A DNA stretch of 53,712 nucleotides from an uncultured Slackia sp. (GCF_934630525.1 NZ_CAKTVX010000014.1:1-53712); one strand, 5' to 3'; shown: positions 14,499 to 23,938, numbered from the stretch's first letter. Numbers and translations are program-made. The notes: generated by a model not told the origin, from the letters alone.

Positions 14499-17090
14499 AT
14501 GTCAGACGCTCATCCTGAAGATCTTACCGAAGTCGTTGAGGCCGACGAAATCGCAGCCGCCGCCCATGGCGAGCTTGGCCGCATCGCCAACAAACTCTAT
14601 GACGAAGACGCCTCTACCGAAGAGTCGTTCATGGCATTCATGGAGTGGTGCGAGTCGCGCGGCATTGAACTGTGGCCGCACCAGGAGGAAGCTCTCATGG
14701 ACATCATGGTGGGCGATCACGTGATTTTGGGCACGCCGACCGGTTCGGGCAAATCGCTCGTAGCGCTTGGCATGCATTTCATGGCTATGTGCTTCGGCGA
14801 GCGCTCCTATTACACGGCGCCCATCAAGGCGCTCGTGAGCGAGAAATTCTTCAACTTGGTCGAATTGCTTGGCCGTGACAACGTGGGTATGATCACCGGC
14901 GACGTGCATATCAACGTCGACGCGCCCGTGATTTGCTGCACGGCCGAGATTCTCGCGAACCTCGCGCTTCGCGAGGGCGCCGAGGCTCAAGTGCATTCGG
15001 TGGCGGCCGACGAGTTCCACTATTTCAGCGATTTCGATCGTGGCTGGGCGTGGCAGGTGCCGCTGCTCACGCTTCCGAAAACGCAGTTTCTGCTGATGAG
15101 CGCCACGCTTGGCGACGTCGACGAAATCGCTGCGACGCTGCAGCGCCAAACGGGCAATACGGTGAGCCGCGTGATGAACGCCCCGCGCCCCGTGCCGCTT
15201 TCATATGAATATGTGAAAACGCCAATCGAGGCCACGGTCGAGCTCGCCTTGCGGGCTGGCGAAGGCCCCATGTATTTGGTGCATTTCTCCCAAGATGCCG
15301 CGCTCTCTACGGCGAGCGCGCTTGCGAGCTACGGCGTTGCCACCAAGGCGCAGCGCGAGGCGGTCAAGGAGGCCATGAAGGGCACGGCGTTTACCACTGC
15401 ATTCGGCAAAACGCTCAAACGCTTGCTCGGCTTTGGCGTGGGCGTGCACCATGCGGGCATGCTGCCGCGCTATCGCTTGCTTGTCGAAAAGCTCGCCCAG
15501 CAGGGTCTTCTGCCGGTAATTTGCGGCACCGACACGCTGGGCGTGGGCATTAACGTACCCATCCATACCGTGGTTTTCACGCAGCTCACGAAATTCGACG
15601 GCTACAAAATGCGCCGCCTGCGTTCGCGCGAGTTCCACCAAATCGCCGGTCGCGCGGGCCGTTCGGGCTTCGATAGCGAAGGCCGCGTGCTCGCCGAGGC
15701 GCCCGAGCATGAAATCGAGAACTACAAAGCCATGGTGAAGGCTGGCGGCGACGAGAAGAAGCTGCGCCGCATCAAGAAGAAGAAAGCGCCCGAGGGCTTC
15801 GTGAATTGGAGCGAGCAGACCTTCGACCACCTCATTGAATCGCAGCCCGAAAAGCTCACGCCGCGTTTGCGCATCACCCATTCGATGGTGCTTTCCGTGG
15901 TGGAGCAGGGCGGCGACGCACGCGCTCGCGTCGAAGCGCTCATCGACGACTCCATGCAGACGCCCGAGGAAAAAATCAAGCTCTCGCAGCGTGCTGACGA
16001 AGTGTTCGCCACGCTCATCGATGCCGACGTGGTGGAGCGCCGCGAGGCCGAAGATGGCGGCACCGAATACGTGCTCACGATGGACCTGCCTGACGATTTC
16101 GCGCTTGACCAGCCCCTTTCGCCGTTCCTGCTCGCGGCGCTTGAGCTGCTTGACCCCGAAAGCGACACCTATGCCCTCGATGCGGTTTCCATGGTTGAAG
16201 CGACGCTCGAAAACCCGCGCCAGGTGCTGCGCGCGCAGGAACGCAAGGCGCGCGACAAGGCTATGGCCGAAATGAAGATGGACGGCGTCGATTACGATGA
16301 GCGCGTGGAGCGCATCGCCGAAGTCACCTATCCCAAGCCGCTCGAAGACCTGCTCAATTCCGCCTTCGCGCAGTATTGCGAAAAGGTGCCGTGGGCTCGC
16401 GACTTCGAACTGAGCCCCAAGTCGGTTCTGCGCGACATGCTCGAAACGGCGAGCGACTTCAAAGGCTACATTCAGCGCCTGGGAATCGCACGTTTCGAGG
16501 GCATTTTGCTTCGCTATTTGGCCGAGGCTTTCCGCGCGCTCGATCGCACGGTGCCCATCGATAAGCGCGACGAGCAGATGAAAGACATCATCGCCTGGCT
16601 CGGCCTCGTGGTGAGTTCGGTCGATTCAAGCTTGGTGGACGAATGGGCGAATGCGGGCGCGTCGCTTGACGCGGCTCCGCCCGAGGCGCAAACCGACGCC
16701 GTGGTGCGCGACAGGCGCGGCCTTACCGTGCTCGTGCGCAATGCGCTCATCTCGCGCGTGCGTCTGGCCTCGCTTGGCCGCGTGGCCGACTTGGGCGAGA
16801 TGGATGCCGATTGGGGCTTTGGCGAGCGCGCTTGGCAGGCGGCGCTTGACGAGTACTTCGCCCAGCACGAGGAAATCGTGCTCGATGCCGATGCCCGTTC
16901 GAAGAAATACCTGTTCATCGACGAATCCGATGAAGAGGCGGCCCATGTGTGGCACGTACGCCAAATTTTCCGCGACGAGTCGGACGATCGAGATTTCAGC
17001 ATCAGCGCCGATGTCGACCTCGATGCGACCCAGATGGGTGATGGCGTGGTGTTCGCGAACTACCGCGTTGGCTTCATCGACGAACAGTAA
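14499..17090 (+). CDS. Ski2-like superfamily 2 helicase with DUF3516-type C-terminus
   Basis: An 863-residue ATP-dependent RNA/DNA helicase. Walker A GTPTGSGKS is near residue 80, the motif II variant ADEFHYF near 169, SATL near 200, and motif VI QIAGRAGRSG near 380. The long helical C-terminal half (about 480-863) resembles the DUF3516 region of actinobacterial Ski2-like helicases. Motif II reads DEFH rather than DEAH/DEVH. The start at 14499 follows GAAAGG at 14487-14492; the frame is open upstream to 14409, but that overlaps the antisense promoter region. The ABC exporter gene follows 18 bases later. The exact substrate is unknown; RNA turnover is the usual guess. Confidence 0.88.
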   Translation: MSDAHPEDLTEVVEADEIAAAAHGELGRIANKLYDEDASTEESFMAFMEWCESRGIELWPHQEEALMDIMVGDHVILGTPTGSGKSLVALGMHFMAMCFGERSYYTAPIKALVSEKFFNLVELLGRDNVGMITGDVHINVDAPVICCTAEILANLALREGAEAQVHSVAADEFHYFSDFDRGWAWQVPLLTLPKTQFLLMSATLGDVDEIAATLQRQTGNTVSRVMNAPRPVPLSYEYVKTPIEATVELALRAGEGPMYLVHFSQDAALSTASALASYGVATKAQREAVKEAMKGTAFTTAFGKTLKRLLGFGVGVHHAGMLPRYRLLVEKLAQQGLLPVICGTDTLGVGINVPIHTVVFTQLTKFDGYKMRRLRSREFHQIAGRAGRSGFDSEGRVLAEAPEHEIENYKAMVKAGGDEKKLRRIKKKKAPEGFVNWSEQTFDHLIESQPEKLTPRLRITHSMVLSVVEQGGDARARVEALIDDSMQTPEEKIKLSQRADEVFATLIDADVVERREAEDGGTEYVLTMDLPDDFALDQPLSPFLLAALELLDPESDTYALDAVSMVEATLENPRQVLRAQERKARDKAMAEMKMDGVDYDERVERIAEVTYPKPLEDLLNSAFAQYCEKVPWARDFELSPKSVLRDMLETASDFKGYIQRLGIARFEGILLRYLAEAFRALDRTVPIDKRDEQMKDIIAWLGLVVSSVDSSLVDEWANAGASLDAAPPEAQTDAVVRDRRGLTVLVRNALISRVRLASLGRVADLGEMDADWGFGERAWQAALDEYFAQHEEIVLDADARSKKYLFIDESDEEAAHVWHVRQIFRDESDDRDFSISADVDLDATQMGDGVVFANYRVGFIDEQ

Positions 17091-17108
17091 AGGCGCCAAG
17101 GGGAACTC

Positions 17109-18884
17109 ATGCAACAATCAACTACACGCCGCACGCTGCATTACTACTGGCAGGTGACGCGCAAGCACAAAGGCCTGTTTTGGGGCCTTATCGTATCGAC
17201 GTTCCTTTTCGTGGCGCTGCTTTCGTACGGCAACCCGTACGTCATGAGCCTCGTCGTCGATCGCGTGAGCGAGGGCGGCGTGGGCCCCGATGAGGTGTTT
17301 TCCGCCTACGGACCTTATATCGTGGCGCTTATCGCGATCAACATATTCGGCCAGGCCGCGAGCAAGTTTCAAGACTACACGCTGTATAAGCTGGAAATCG
17401 CGGCCGCGTATGATTTGGCTACGATGAGCTTCGACGCGTTGTGCAACCAGTCCATGAGCTTTCACTCCAACCGCTTCGGCGGTACGCTCGTGAGCCAAAC
17501 ATCGAAATTCATGAGCGCCTACCAGCAGATTATCGAGACCATCATGTTCCCGTTTCTGCCGGTTATGTGCTCGGTCATTTTTACGTGCGGCATTTTGGCG
17601 CCGCGTGTGCCGGTGTATGTGGCTATTCTCATGGCGCTGCTCGCGGTGTACGCCACGGTTTCATATGTCATGTACAAGCGCATTCTGTCGCTTAATGAGA
17701 AGGCGGCGAGCGCTCAAAACCAGTTGTCGGGCGAGCTGTCCGATTCGGTGTCGAATATCCTTGCCGTGAAAACGTATGGGCGCGAAGACTATGAGCGCGG
17801 GCTGTTCGATGCGGCGAATAGGGAAGTGGTTGCGCGCGATTCGAGGCGCATGTGGGCTTCGCTTACGCGCGGCATTATCACGGCATCGATTACCGTGGTC
17901 ATTATGAGCGTGGTGGCCGTGTTCATCGCGGGCGGCAATGCGTGGTATGGCATCACGCCGGGCACGCTTGTGATGATGTTCACCTACACCTATACGGTCA
18001 CGAACCAGTTCAACTTCATCAACAATGGCCTGCAGCGTTTCAATCGCGCGTTCGGCGACGCGAGCGGCATGACGGCCACGCTCGATGAACCGCGCCTGGT
18101 GGCCGACGCTGCCGGCGCGCCCGATTTGCAGGTGCGTGAAGGCGCGATCGATTTCGAAGGCATTGGCTTTTCGTATGGCGACGGCGATACGAAAACGCAG
18201 GTGTTCGACGATTTCGAACTGCATATTCCCGCAGGTCAGCGTATTGGCCTCGTCGGCCTTTCCGGCGCGGGCAAAACGACGCTCACGAAACTTTTGCTTC
18301 GCTTGTCCGATATTCAGCAGGGGCGCATCCTTCTTGATGGGCAAAACATCGCGCAATGCACGCAGCAGTCGCTGCGTCGCCAAATCGCCTATGTGCCGCA
18401 GGAATCGTTGCTGTTCCACCGCAGCGTTGCCGAGAATATCTCGTACGGCAAGCCGGGCGCCAGCATGGACGAGATTCGCGAAGCGGCGGCGCGTGCGAAC
18501 GCGCTGGAATTCATCGAACGTCTGCCTCAGGGCTTCGAAACCCAGGTCGGCGAGCGCGGCGTGAAGCTGTCGGGCGGCCAGCGCCAACGCATCGCCATTG
18601 CGCGTGCCATTCTGGCCGATTGCCCGGTGCTCGTGCTCGATGAGGCGACGAGCGCGCTTGATTCTGAAAGCGAAGCGCTCGTGCAAGACGCCCTCGCCAC
18701 GCTTATGAAGGGGCGCACGTGTATCGTGGTGGCGCATCGCCTCTCAACGGTGGCGAGCCTCGACCGCATCGTCGTGCTCGATTCGGGCAAGGTCGCCGAA
18801 GATGGCCCGCACGAGCAGCTTATCGCCGCTGGCGGCGAATACGCCAACTTGTGGAATAGGCAGACTGGCGCCTACTTGGAGTAA
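17109..18884 (+). CDS. ABC exporter, half-transporter with fused membrane and ATPase domains
   Basis: A 591-residue protein: six membrane segments in about residues 20-310, then an ATPase with GLSGAGKTT near 382, LSGGQRQR near 487 and VLVLDEATS near 506. It would work as a homodimer or with another half. The MsbA/multidrug class is typical, but the substrate is not readable from sequence. AAGGGGAA precedes the start. It lies 18 bases after the helicase gene and probably shares its transcript. A palindromic stem overlaps its stop codon. Confidence 0.9.
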   Translation: MQQSTTRRTLHYYWQVTRKHKGLFWGLIVSTFLFVALLSYGNPYVMSLVVDRVSEGGVGPDEVFSAYGPYIVALIAINIFGQAASKFQDYTLYKLEIAAAYDLATMSFDALCNQSMSFHSNRFGGTLVSQTSKFMSAYQQIIETIMFPFLPVMCSVIFTCGILAPRVPVYVAILMALLAVYATVSYVMYKRILSLNEKAASAQNQLSGELSDSVSNILAVKTYGREDYERGLFDAANREVVARDSRRMWASLTRGIITASITVVIMSVVAVFIAGGNAWYGITPGTLVMMFTYTYTVTNQFNFINNGLQRFNRAFGDASGMTATLDEPRLVADAAGAPDLQVREGAIDFEGIGFSYGDGDTKTQVFDDFELHIPAGQRIGLVGLSGAGKTTLTKLLLRLSDIQQGRILLDGQNIAQCTQQSLRRQIAYVPQESLLFHRSVAENISYGKPGASMDEIREAAARANALEFIERLPQGFETQVGERGVKLSGGQRQRIAIARAILADCPVLVLDEATSALDSESEALVQDALATLMKGRTCIVVAHRLSTVASLDRIVVLDSGKVAEDGPHEQLIAAGGEYANLWNRQTGAYLE

Positions 18885-18906
18885 CGTCGTTTTAAAACGG
18901 CGTTAC
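18881..18906 (+). terminator. Palindromic stem at the end of the ABC exporter gene
   Basis: GTAACGTCGTTTT / AAAACGGCGTTAC: near-perfect inverted repeat with no loop, overlapping the TAA stop. There is no T run after it, so terminator function is uncertain. Confidence 0.35.
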
Positions 18907-19079
18907 CGGCCGACGCTGCGCGACAATCTGGCGGCGCATTTCGGGCTTGCGCTGCGGCTCGCGTAACGAAGTACGCGTCGCCTTGCGCGTCCCCGAACTG
19001 CACTCGCCAGCTTGCCGTTCGCTGACTTTTGGTTGGCCTGATTCTCGTCCGCTGCTATTGCGCTGTTTTGAAGAAAATG

Positions 19080-19219
19080 CAGGAAAGGCCCGGATGGGAG
19101 GCGCGACGAGACTGCCGGTTTTAGTTTCGGCTTTTGTAAAGAGGACGCAGGGAAGGCCCTGATGGGGCGCTCCAAGACCGTCGGCGTTCAAACGCGTCCT
19201 TCGTTGTAAAGCTGAACGC
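19080..19219. repeat. Two imperfect direct repeats, period 68 bases
   Basis: Unit 1 begins at 19080 (CAGGAAAGGCCCGGATGGG) and unit 2 at 19148 (CAGGGAAGGCCCTGATGGG). Shared landmarks inside each unit include GGCGC, AGAC or AAGACC, CGG, and TTTGTAAAG or TTGTAAAG. They lie between two convergent genes. Confidence 0.6.
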
Positions 19220-19294
19220 CGCCAAGCGAGCGCAAAGCGAACGAAGTGAGCGGTAGCGAGCTGTGGTCTTGGAGCGCCCCATCAGGGCCTTCCC
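19150..19294. repeat. Perfect 30-bp inverted repeat enclosing 85 bases
   Basis: The left arm 19150-19179 begins GGGAAGGCCC and ends CCAAGACC. The right arm 19265-19294 is its exact reverse complement. Inside is a second inverted repeat CGGCGTTCA...TGAACGCCG (from 19182). The structure could form a large cruciform or RNA hairpin between the ABC exporter and HelD genes. There are no transposase remnants or obvious target duplications. Confidence 0.85.
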
Positions 19295-19307
19295 GAACAG
19301 GTCAAAC

Positions 19308-21473
19308 CTACTTCTTCAAAAGCGGCGTAAGTTCTCCGCGGCACAGAATCTGAACCGAGCGGGTCGCGCGTGAAACGGTGGTATACAGGCGGTTTTTCGC
19401 CACGCGGTCATCGGCGGGGAATACGCGCGCGCTCGCATCGGGCACAATCACGTGGTCGAATTCCAAGCCCTTTGCCAGCTGAAGCGTAATAATCATGGCG
19501 CCGTTCGTGGGCAGCTCGGCGGCCGTTTCCATATCGACCAGGCCATCGGCAGCATCGCCCAAGAACGCGCGCAGACGCTTGGCCTCGTGCTTCCACGGTA
19601 CCACGATAGCCGTAAGGTCGTCGTTTTCCTTCGCATGCGCAACGGCTTCGCGCAATGCGGCGGCATATTCGTCGTCGTTGCCGTAGCAATCAACGCGCAC
19701 GGGTTCGCTTGCGCGTTGTACCGACGAGATTTTCGCGCGCTGCTCAGCAGGCAAAAGACCTGCGAAAATCTCGGTGATTTCGGGCGAGGAGCGGTAGCTC
19801 GTAAGCAGGCTGCAGGTCGAAATGCCGCCGCGCAGGCGCGTGAACACTTCCCGCACCTCGGCGAACGACGCCGTGTTGGGGTTAATCGCTTGGTTTTCGT
19901 CGCCAAGGAGCATGAAATGCGCGCGACGGAAGAAGCGCGCGAGCACGGCGAGCTGGGCCGCCGAATAATCTTGCACCTCGTCGATCATCACGTATTTCGC
20001 GTAGGCGTCGCCCAGGCCGGTGATGGCCATCTTCAAATAGAGCCATTCCAGCGCCGAGAGGCTTTTTTCGCCCAAAAGACGCATGCCGATGCGATCGATG
20101 CGCAGCCAAGCGTCGTCACGCACCGCGCGGAATGCGCCCTGGTAGCGATCCTGCAGAAGGCGCAGCGCGAAATCGCGCGCCTCCTTTTCGTCGACGGGCG
20201 CATAGGGCTCGCCGAACTGGGAAAGCTGCTCGTTGAGCGTCATGCCCTCGAGCTCTTCGAGCACGGCCGGGCCCGACGCGAGCTGCTTCACGCGTGCCTC
20301 AAGGGCGTCTTCCAGATCTTCGCGCATGAGCGTGGCGCGGTGCGGCCCGGCGGGAACGTTGCGGTACTTCGCATTCACCTTGCGAATCTGGTTGATACCC
20401 AGAAGTTTCACGTTGCCATGGTGCAGTTCGCGGAAGTCGTCGTCTTCGAATTCGAGGTTCGCGATGGCTTCGTCAATGCGCCACAGGGCACCGACGGGCA
20501 CGCTCTTCTTCTCAGCGGCCTTGTCGAGCGGCATCACGCGGCTCGCGAATTCCGCCCACGTGAGCGTTTCGGGATTGCGCTCTCCCATGTCGGGCAGCAC
20601 ATTCTCGATATACGTGCGGAAAATCGGGTTCGGCGTGATGAGGAACACCTCGCTCGGGTCGAGCTCGGTGCGATTTTGGTAGAACAGGTACGCGATGCGC
20701 TGCAGAAGCACGCTCGTCTTGCCGCTGCCCGCGATGCCCGCCACCAAAAGCGCGGGAACGTCTTCGTGGCGCACGACTTCATTTTGCTCGCGCTGGATGG
20801 TGGCGGTAATGGCCTTCATTTGCGCGGTGCGCTGATGCGACAGCGATTCAAGCAGAAGCGCGTCCTGAATGGCGACGGTGGTGTCGAAATAGGCGTGGAG
20901 CGTGTCGGCTTCGATGTCGAACTGGCGTCGGCACGCGAGGTCGACATGGATGGTTCGCCCGTTCGCCACGTAGCTCGTGGCCCCGTTGCTCTGGTTGTAA
21001 TAGGTTTCGGCTACAGGGCTTCGCCAGTCAACGACGAGACGCTTGTAGTTGTCGTCGGAAATGCCGGCGGCGCCGATGTAGAGCTCCTTGGGCGGCTGGC
21101 CGGGCTTGAATTGCAGCGCGACTTTCGCGAAGTACGGTTGGCGCAAAAGCAGGCGGCAGCGCGCCAACTTGTCGGCGGTCACTTCCTGCTGCGCGTTGTA
21201 CGAATCGATAACGCTGTTCACGGCGCCGTACGACGCGTAGGTTTCGCTCGTTTCGGTGTCGCTCGTGAAGTCGTTCGAGATTTCGGAAAGCAAATCGAGC
21301 TTATCGCGCGCGGCAGCGGCGCTCGTGGCTTCCATTTTGCGCACGAGTTCGCCGCGCATCTTTTCCAGCTCGGCGTAAACCTCGGAAAGATGTGCCTGCT
21401 CAGCGGCGAAAACGGGGTCGTCGAGCGAGGTGCCGAACGCCTGGGCGTCTTCGGCTGCGGTGTTTTCTTGCAT
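19308..21473 (-). CDS. HelD-like superfamily 1 helicase
   Basis: A 721-residue UvrD/Rep-like ATPase. Walker A GIAGSGKTS is near residue 246, the motif II region YVMIDEVQDYS near 480, and motif VI-like LYTTVSRATRS near the C-terminus. The first 90 residues are rich in charged heptads (EQAHLSEVYAELEKMRGEL), a helical arm. HelD proteins use such an arm to enter the secondary channel of RNA polymerase and recycle stalled enzyme. Start 21473 is chosen because AGGAG lies 5 bases upstream; an ATG at 21488 is inside that site's leader. HelD rather than UvrD is inferred from the arm and length. Confidence 0.8.
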   Translation of the reverse strand: MQENTAAEDAQAFGTSLDDPVFAAEQAHLSEVYAELEKMRGELVRKMEATSAAAARDKLDLLSEISNDFTSDTETSETYASYGAVNSVIDSYNAQQEVTADKLARCRLLLRQPYFAKVALQFKPGQPPKELYIGAAGISDDNYKRLVVDWRSPVAETYYNQSNGATSYVANGRTIHVDLACRRQFDIEADTLHAYFDTTVAIQDALLLESLSHQRTAQMKAITATIQREQNEVVRHEDVPALLVAGIAGSGKTSVLLQRIAYLFYQNRTELDPSEVFLITPNPIFRTYIENVLPDMGERNPETLTWAEFASRVMPLDKAAEKKSVPVGALWRIDEAIANLEFEDDDFRELHHGNVKLLGINQIRKVNAKYRNVPAGPHRATLMREDLEDALEARVKQLASGPAVLEELEGMTLNEQLSQFGEPYAPVDEKEARDFALRLLQDRYQGAFRAVRDDAWLRIDRIGMRLLGEKSLSALEWLYLKMAITGLGDAYAKYVMIDEVQDYSAAQLAVLARFFRRAHFMLLGDENQAINPNTASFAEVREVFTRLRGGISTCSLLTSYRSSPEITEIFAGLLPAEQRAKISSVQRASEPVRVDCYGNDDEYAAALREAVAHAKENDDLTAIVVPWKHEAKRLRAFLGDAADGLVDMETAAELPTNGAMIITLQLAKGLEFDHVIVPDASARVFPADDRVAKNRLYTTVSRATRSVQILCRGELTPLLKK

Positions 21474-21607
21474 AGCGGCTCCTAGCATTCGCGGGCCAAA
21501 ATTCGGACAAACTAGTTTACCCGCATTTCAACCCGCAAACCAACGGCGAGCCTTGTCGTAAAGAAATCACCATGCATTCGCGCTCTCGAAAGTACGCTGC
21601 GGCCGTG

Positions 21608-21778
21608 TTATCCGCGCTTCGAGCCCTGCCTGCGAATGCCACCTTTGTGCCCGCAGGCCTTGTTGGGGCCAATGCCTTTCGCCGAGGGTCCCTTCGCGCC
21701 TGCGCATCGTGCGGTTTGCATGGCTGCTTTGCGCGCAAGCGCCGCTTCGAACGCCTTGCTGGAGGTGGGGCGTGCCAT
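21608..21778 (-). CDS. Possible 56-residue basic protein coupled to the LOG gene
   Basis: Its ATG overlaps the TAA stop of the upstream gene by one base (TAATG), a classic coupling arrangement. The product is rich in Lys, Arg, Ala and Gly, starts MARPTSSKAFEAALARKAAM and ends IRRQGSKRG, with two cysteines. Codon third positions are GC-rich like its neighbours. I recognise no family. It may be a small nucleic-acid-binding protein, or simply a chance open frame. Confidence 0.4.
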   Translation of the reverse strand: MARPTSSKAFEAALARKAAMQTARCAGAKGPSAKGIGPNKACGHKGGIRRQGSKRG

Positions 21779-22311
21779 TATTTCTCGAGCCAATCGATGA
21801 TGTCGTCAGGGGTGGCGAAAACGTCGCAGAATGCGCGCCAATCGCAGGAATTGAGGCCCGTTTCGCATGAGAGGTCGAGCATTTCCACGAGCGGTTTGAA
21901 GTAGCCGTCGACATCGAGCAGCGCGCAGGTGGCCTTTAGCTCGCCAGCCTTGATTTGCGACATCACGCTGAAGAATTCTTCGAACGTGCCAAGGCCGCCC
22001 GGCAGCGTGATGAAGGCGTCGGACATGCGCACCATGTGCTTGATGCGCGTGGAAAGGTCGGGCTCTTCCACGTTTTCGATGCCTTCGACGATGGCGCGTC
22101 CCTTGGCGGTGAGGCCCGTGGTGGTCACGCCGAACACGTGCCCGCCTGCAGCGACGGCGGCATTCGCGACATCGCCCATGAGGCCCTTGTCGTAGCCTCC
22201 GAACACGAGCTCGTGGCCGCGCGCGGCGATGGTTTCGCCGAGGGCTTTTGCCGCTTCGACGTATTTCGCGTCAAGGTTGTCGGAAGAGGAGCAGAACACG
22301 CAAATTTTCAT
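21778..22311 (-). CDS. LOG-family nucleotide 5'-monophosphate phosphoribohydrolase
   Basis: A 177-residue Rossmann-fold protein of the TIGR00730/LOG family, which cleaves the ribose-phosphate from AMP or cytokinin nucleotides. The motif PGGLGTFEE (about residue 103) holds the catalytic Glu. GGYDKGLMG near residue 38 replaces the usual Gly-rich GGGxxGLMG. The start is preceded by GAAAGGCGC. In non-plant bacteria its role is often general nucleotide salvage or housecleaning. It may share its transcript with the small overlapping frame that follows. Confidence 0.9.
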   Translation of the reverse strand: MKICVFCSSSDNLDAKYVEAAKALGETIAARGHELVFGGYDKGLMGDVANAAVAAGGHVFGVTTTGLTAKGRAIVEGIENVEEPDLSTRIKHMVRMSDAFITLPGGLGTFEEFFSVMSQIKAGELKATCALLDVDGYFKPLVEMLDLSCETGLNSCDWRAFCDVFATPDDIIDWLEK

Positions 22312-22464
22312 AGTGCGCCTTTCAATTCTCGAGGTGTTTCTTCCATGCTAGCGCAATTGCCCGGGTTCTCCAAAACACGGCAGCGTCGTTTCCGGTCTTT
22401 GCATGGCGCGGTTTTCGAGCCGATGCTCCATGCAGACGTGTCATGACTTTCGCGAAAAAGCATC

Positions 22465-22509
22465 TTGAATCGAACATTTATTCGTTTTAGAATAACGAAA
22501 AGATGTTCG
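22465..22509 (+). promoter_or_regulatory. Promoter with two SOS (LexA)-box-like sites
   Basis: TTGAAT (22465-22470) and TAGAAT (22488-22493) are spaced by 17 bases. Within the spacer, CGAACATTTATTCG (22471-22484) matches the Gram-positive LexA box CGAAC-N4-GTTCG with one mismatch. Just after the -10, CGAAAAGATGTTCG (22496-22509) also matches with one mismatch. Binding at either site would block RNA polymerase. The two outer half-sites (CGAACAT...ATGTTCG) are also exact inverted repeats. Confidence 0.7.
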
Positions 22510-22528
22510 CTTTTACGGAAGGGGTGCG

Positions 22529-23845
22529 GTGGATACAACAGCGAAGCTCGCATTGCTCGCCGATGCTGCGAAGTACGATGTCGCCTGCACCTCGAGCGGC
22601 ATCGACCGCGATGCGCGCATGGGTGCCCTTGGAAACGCGACGGCGGCGGGCATATGCCACAGCTTTTCGGCCGACGGGCGCTGCATCACGCTTTTAAAGG
22701 TGCTGTTCACCAACGTGTGCGTCTTCGATTGCGCCTATTGCGCGAGCCGCTGCTCCAACGACGTTCCGCGCGCTTCGTTCCGGCCGCGCGAATTGGCCGA
22801 CCTCACTATGGAGTTTTACCGGCGCAATTACATCGAGGGTCTGTTTCTTTCGAGCGGGGTTTTGAAAAGCCCCGATTACACGACGGAGCGCATTATTGAA
22901 TGCCTGCGCATCCTTCGCGAGGAATATGGTTTTCGCGGCTACATTCATGCGAAGGCGGTTCCGGGAACGTCGTCTGATCTGCTGGCGGCGTTGGGGCTTC
23001 TTGCCGACAGAATCAGCGTGAACATGGAGTTGCCGTCGAGCGAAAGCCTTGAGCTTTTGTGCCCCAATAAAACGCGCGACTCCATCGTCGCGCCCATGCG
23101 CCAAATTCGCGAGGGTATCGCCGAAGATCGCGATACGCGGGCGCTCATGCGGCGCGATGCGTGCTATATGGCACAGCGTCGCCCTGCCCGAAAAACGCGC
23201 GCATTCGCGCCGGCGGGGCAAAGCACGCAAATGATCATTGGCGCAACCCCCGAAACCGATTTTCAAATATTGAATCTCTCTTCGTCGCTCTATAAAACGA
23301 TGCACATGAAGCGTGTGTTCTTCTCGGCGTATTTATCGGTAAACGAAGACGGCCGGCTGCCGCAGGGAAACGCCGTGCAGCTCGATAGGGAGCACCGGCT
23401 TTATCAGGCCGATTGGCTTATGCGGTTCTATAAGTTCGATGCGGCAGAGCTCATCGACGAGGGCCAGCCGTTTCTTGCCACCGACATCGATCCGAAGGCG
23501 AACTGGGCTATCAACCACCTCGATCGGTTTCCCGTCGAAGTGAATACTGCGCCTTATGAGGAACTTCTGCGCGTGCCTGGCATTGGGGTGCGTGGGGCGA
23601 AGGCGATCGTGGGCGCGAGGCGCGCCACGGCGCTTGGCGAAGCCGAATTGCGCAAGCTCGGCGTGGCGTATAAGCGGGCACGGTTTTTCATCACGTGTCA
23701 GGGCCGCTACCAGGGCCACGGCACGCGCTTTGACAAAGAGAGTCTGCATGCCCAACTTGCAGCGCCCATTCAAGCGGGGTCGCATGGCCGCCGTTCGGGC
23801 AAGGTGCTCGCTGGGCAAATGAGCCTTTTCGATGCCGTAGGCTAG
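22529..23845 (+). CDS. Putative DNA modification/repair radical SAM protein (TIGR03916-like)
   Basis: A 438-residue protein. Cluster ligands C64, C68 and C71 form CVFDCAYC, the radical SAM signature, set unusually far from the N-terminus. A helix-hairpin-helix DNA-binding motif VPGIGVRGAKAIVGA lies near 348-362. This combination defines the family predicted to act on DNA and co-occurring with a DUF4130/uracil-glycosylase-like partner. The reaction is not known. Start GTG at 22529 follows GGAAGGGG. SOS-like boxes in the promoter support a DNA damage role. The expected partner gene starts 1.7 kb downstream, after a dipeptidase gene. Confidence 0.85.
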   Translation: MDTTAKLALLADAAKYDVACTSSGIDRDARMGALGNATAAGICHSFSADGRCITLLKVLFTNVCVFDCAYCASRCSNDVPRASFRPRELADLTMEFYRRNYIEGLFLSSGVLKSPDYTTERIIECLRILREEYGFRGYIHAKAVPGTSSDLLAALGLLADRISVNMELPSSESLELLCPNKTRDSIVAPMRQIREGIAEDRDTRALMRRDACYMAQRRPARKTRAFAPAGQSTQMIIGATPETDFQILNLSSSLYKTMHMKRVFFSAYLSVNEDGRLPQGNAVQLDREHRLYQADWLMRFYKFDAAELIDEGQPFLATDIDPKANWAINHLDRFPVEVNTAPYEELLRVPGIGVRGAKAIVGARRATALGEAELRKLGVAYKRARFFITCQGRYQGHGTRFDKESLHAQLAAPIQAGSHGRRSGKVLAGQMSLFDAVG

Positions 23846-23938
23846 GCGCGTCAGGGCGTATTTTTAGCTACTATAGGGCGCAGGTGAAAATGCCCCAGCG
23901 CGCATATGCGCGAGGGCTTTCGTAGAGGAGGAAACGGT

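Noticed and set aside
18892..19191. 99-codon minus-strand frame in the repeat block
   Set aside because: It covers the repeats and lacks a start site; composition is unlike neighbouring proteins.
19452..21485. 677-codon plus-strand frame opposite HelD
   Set aside because: HelD motifs are clear on the minus strand; this frame is its shadow.
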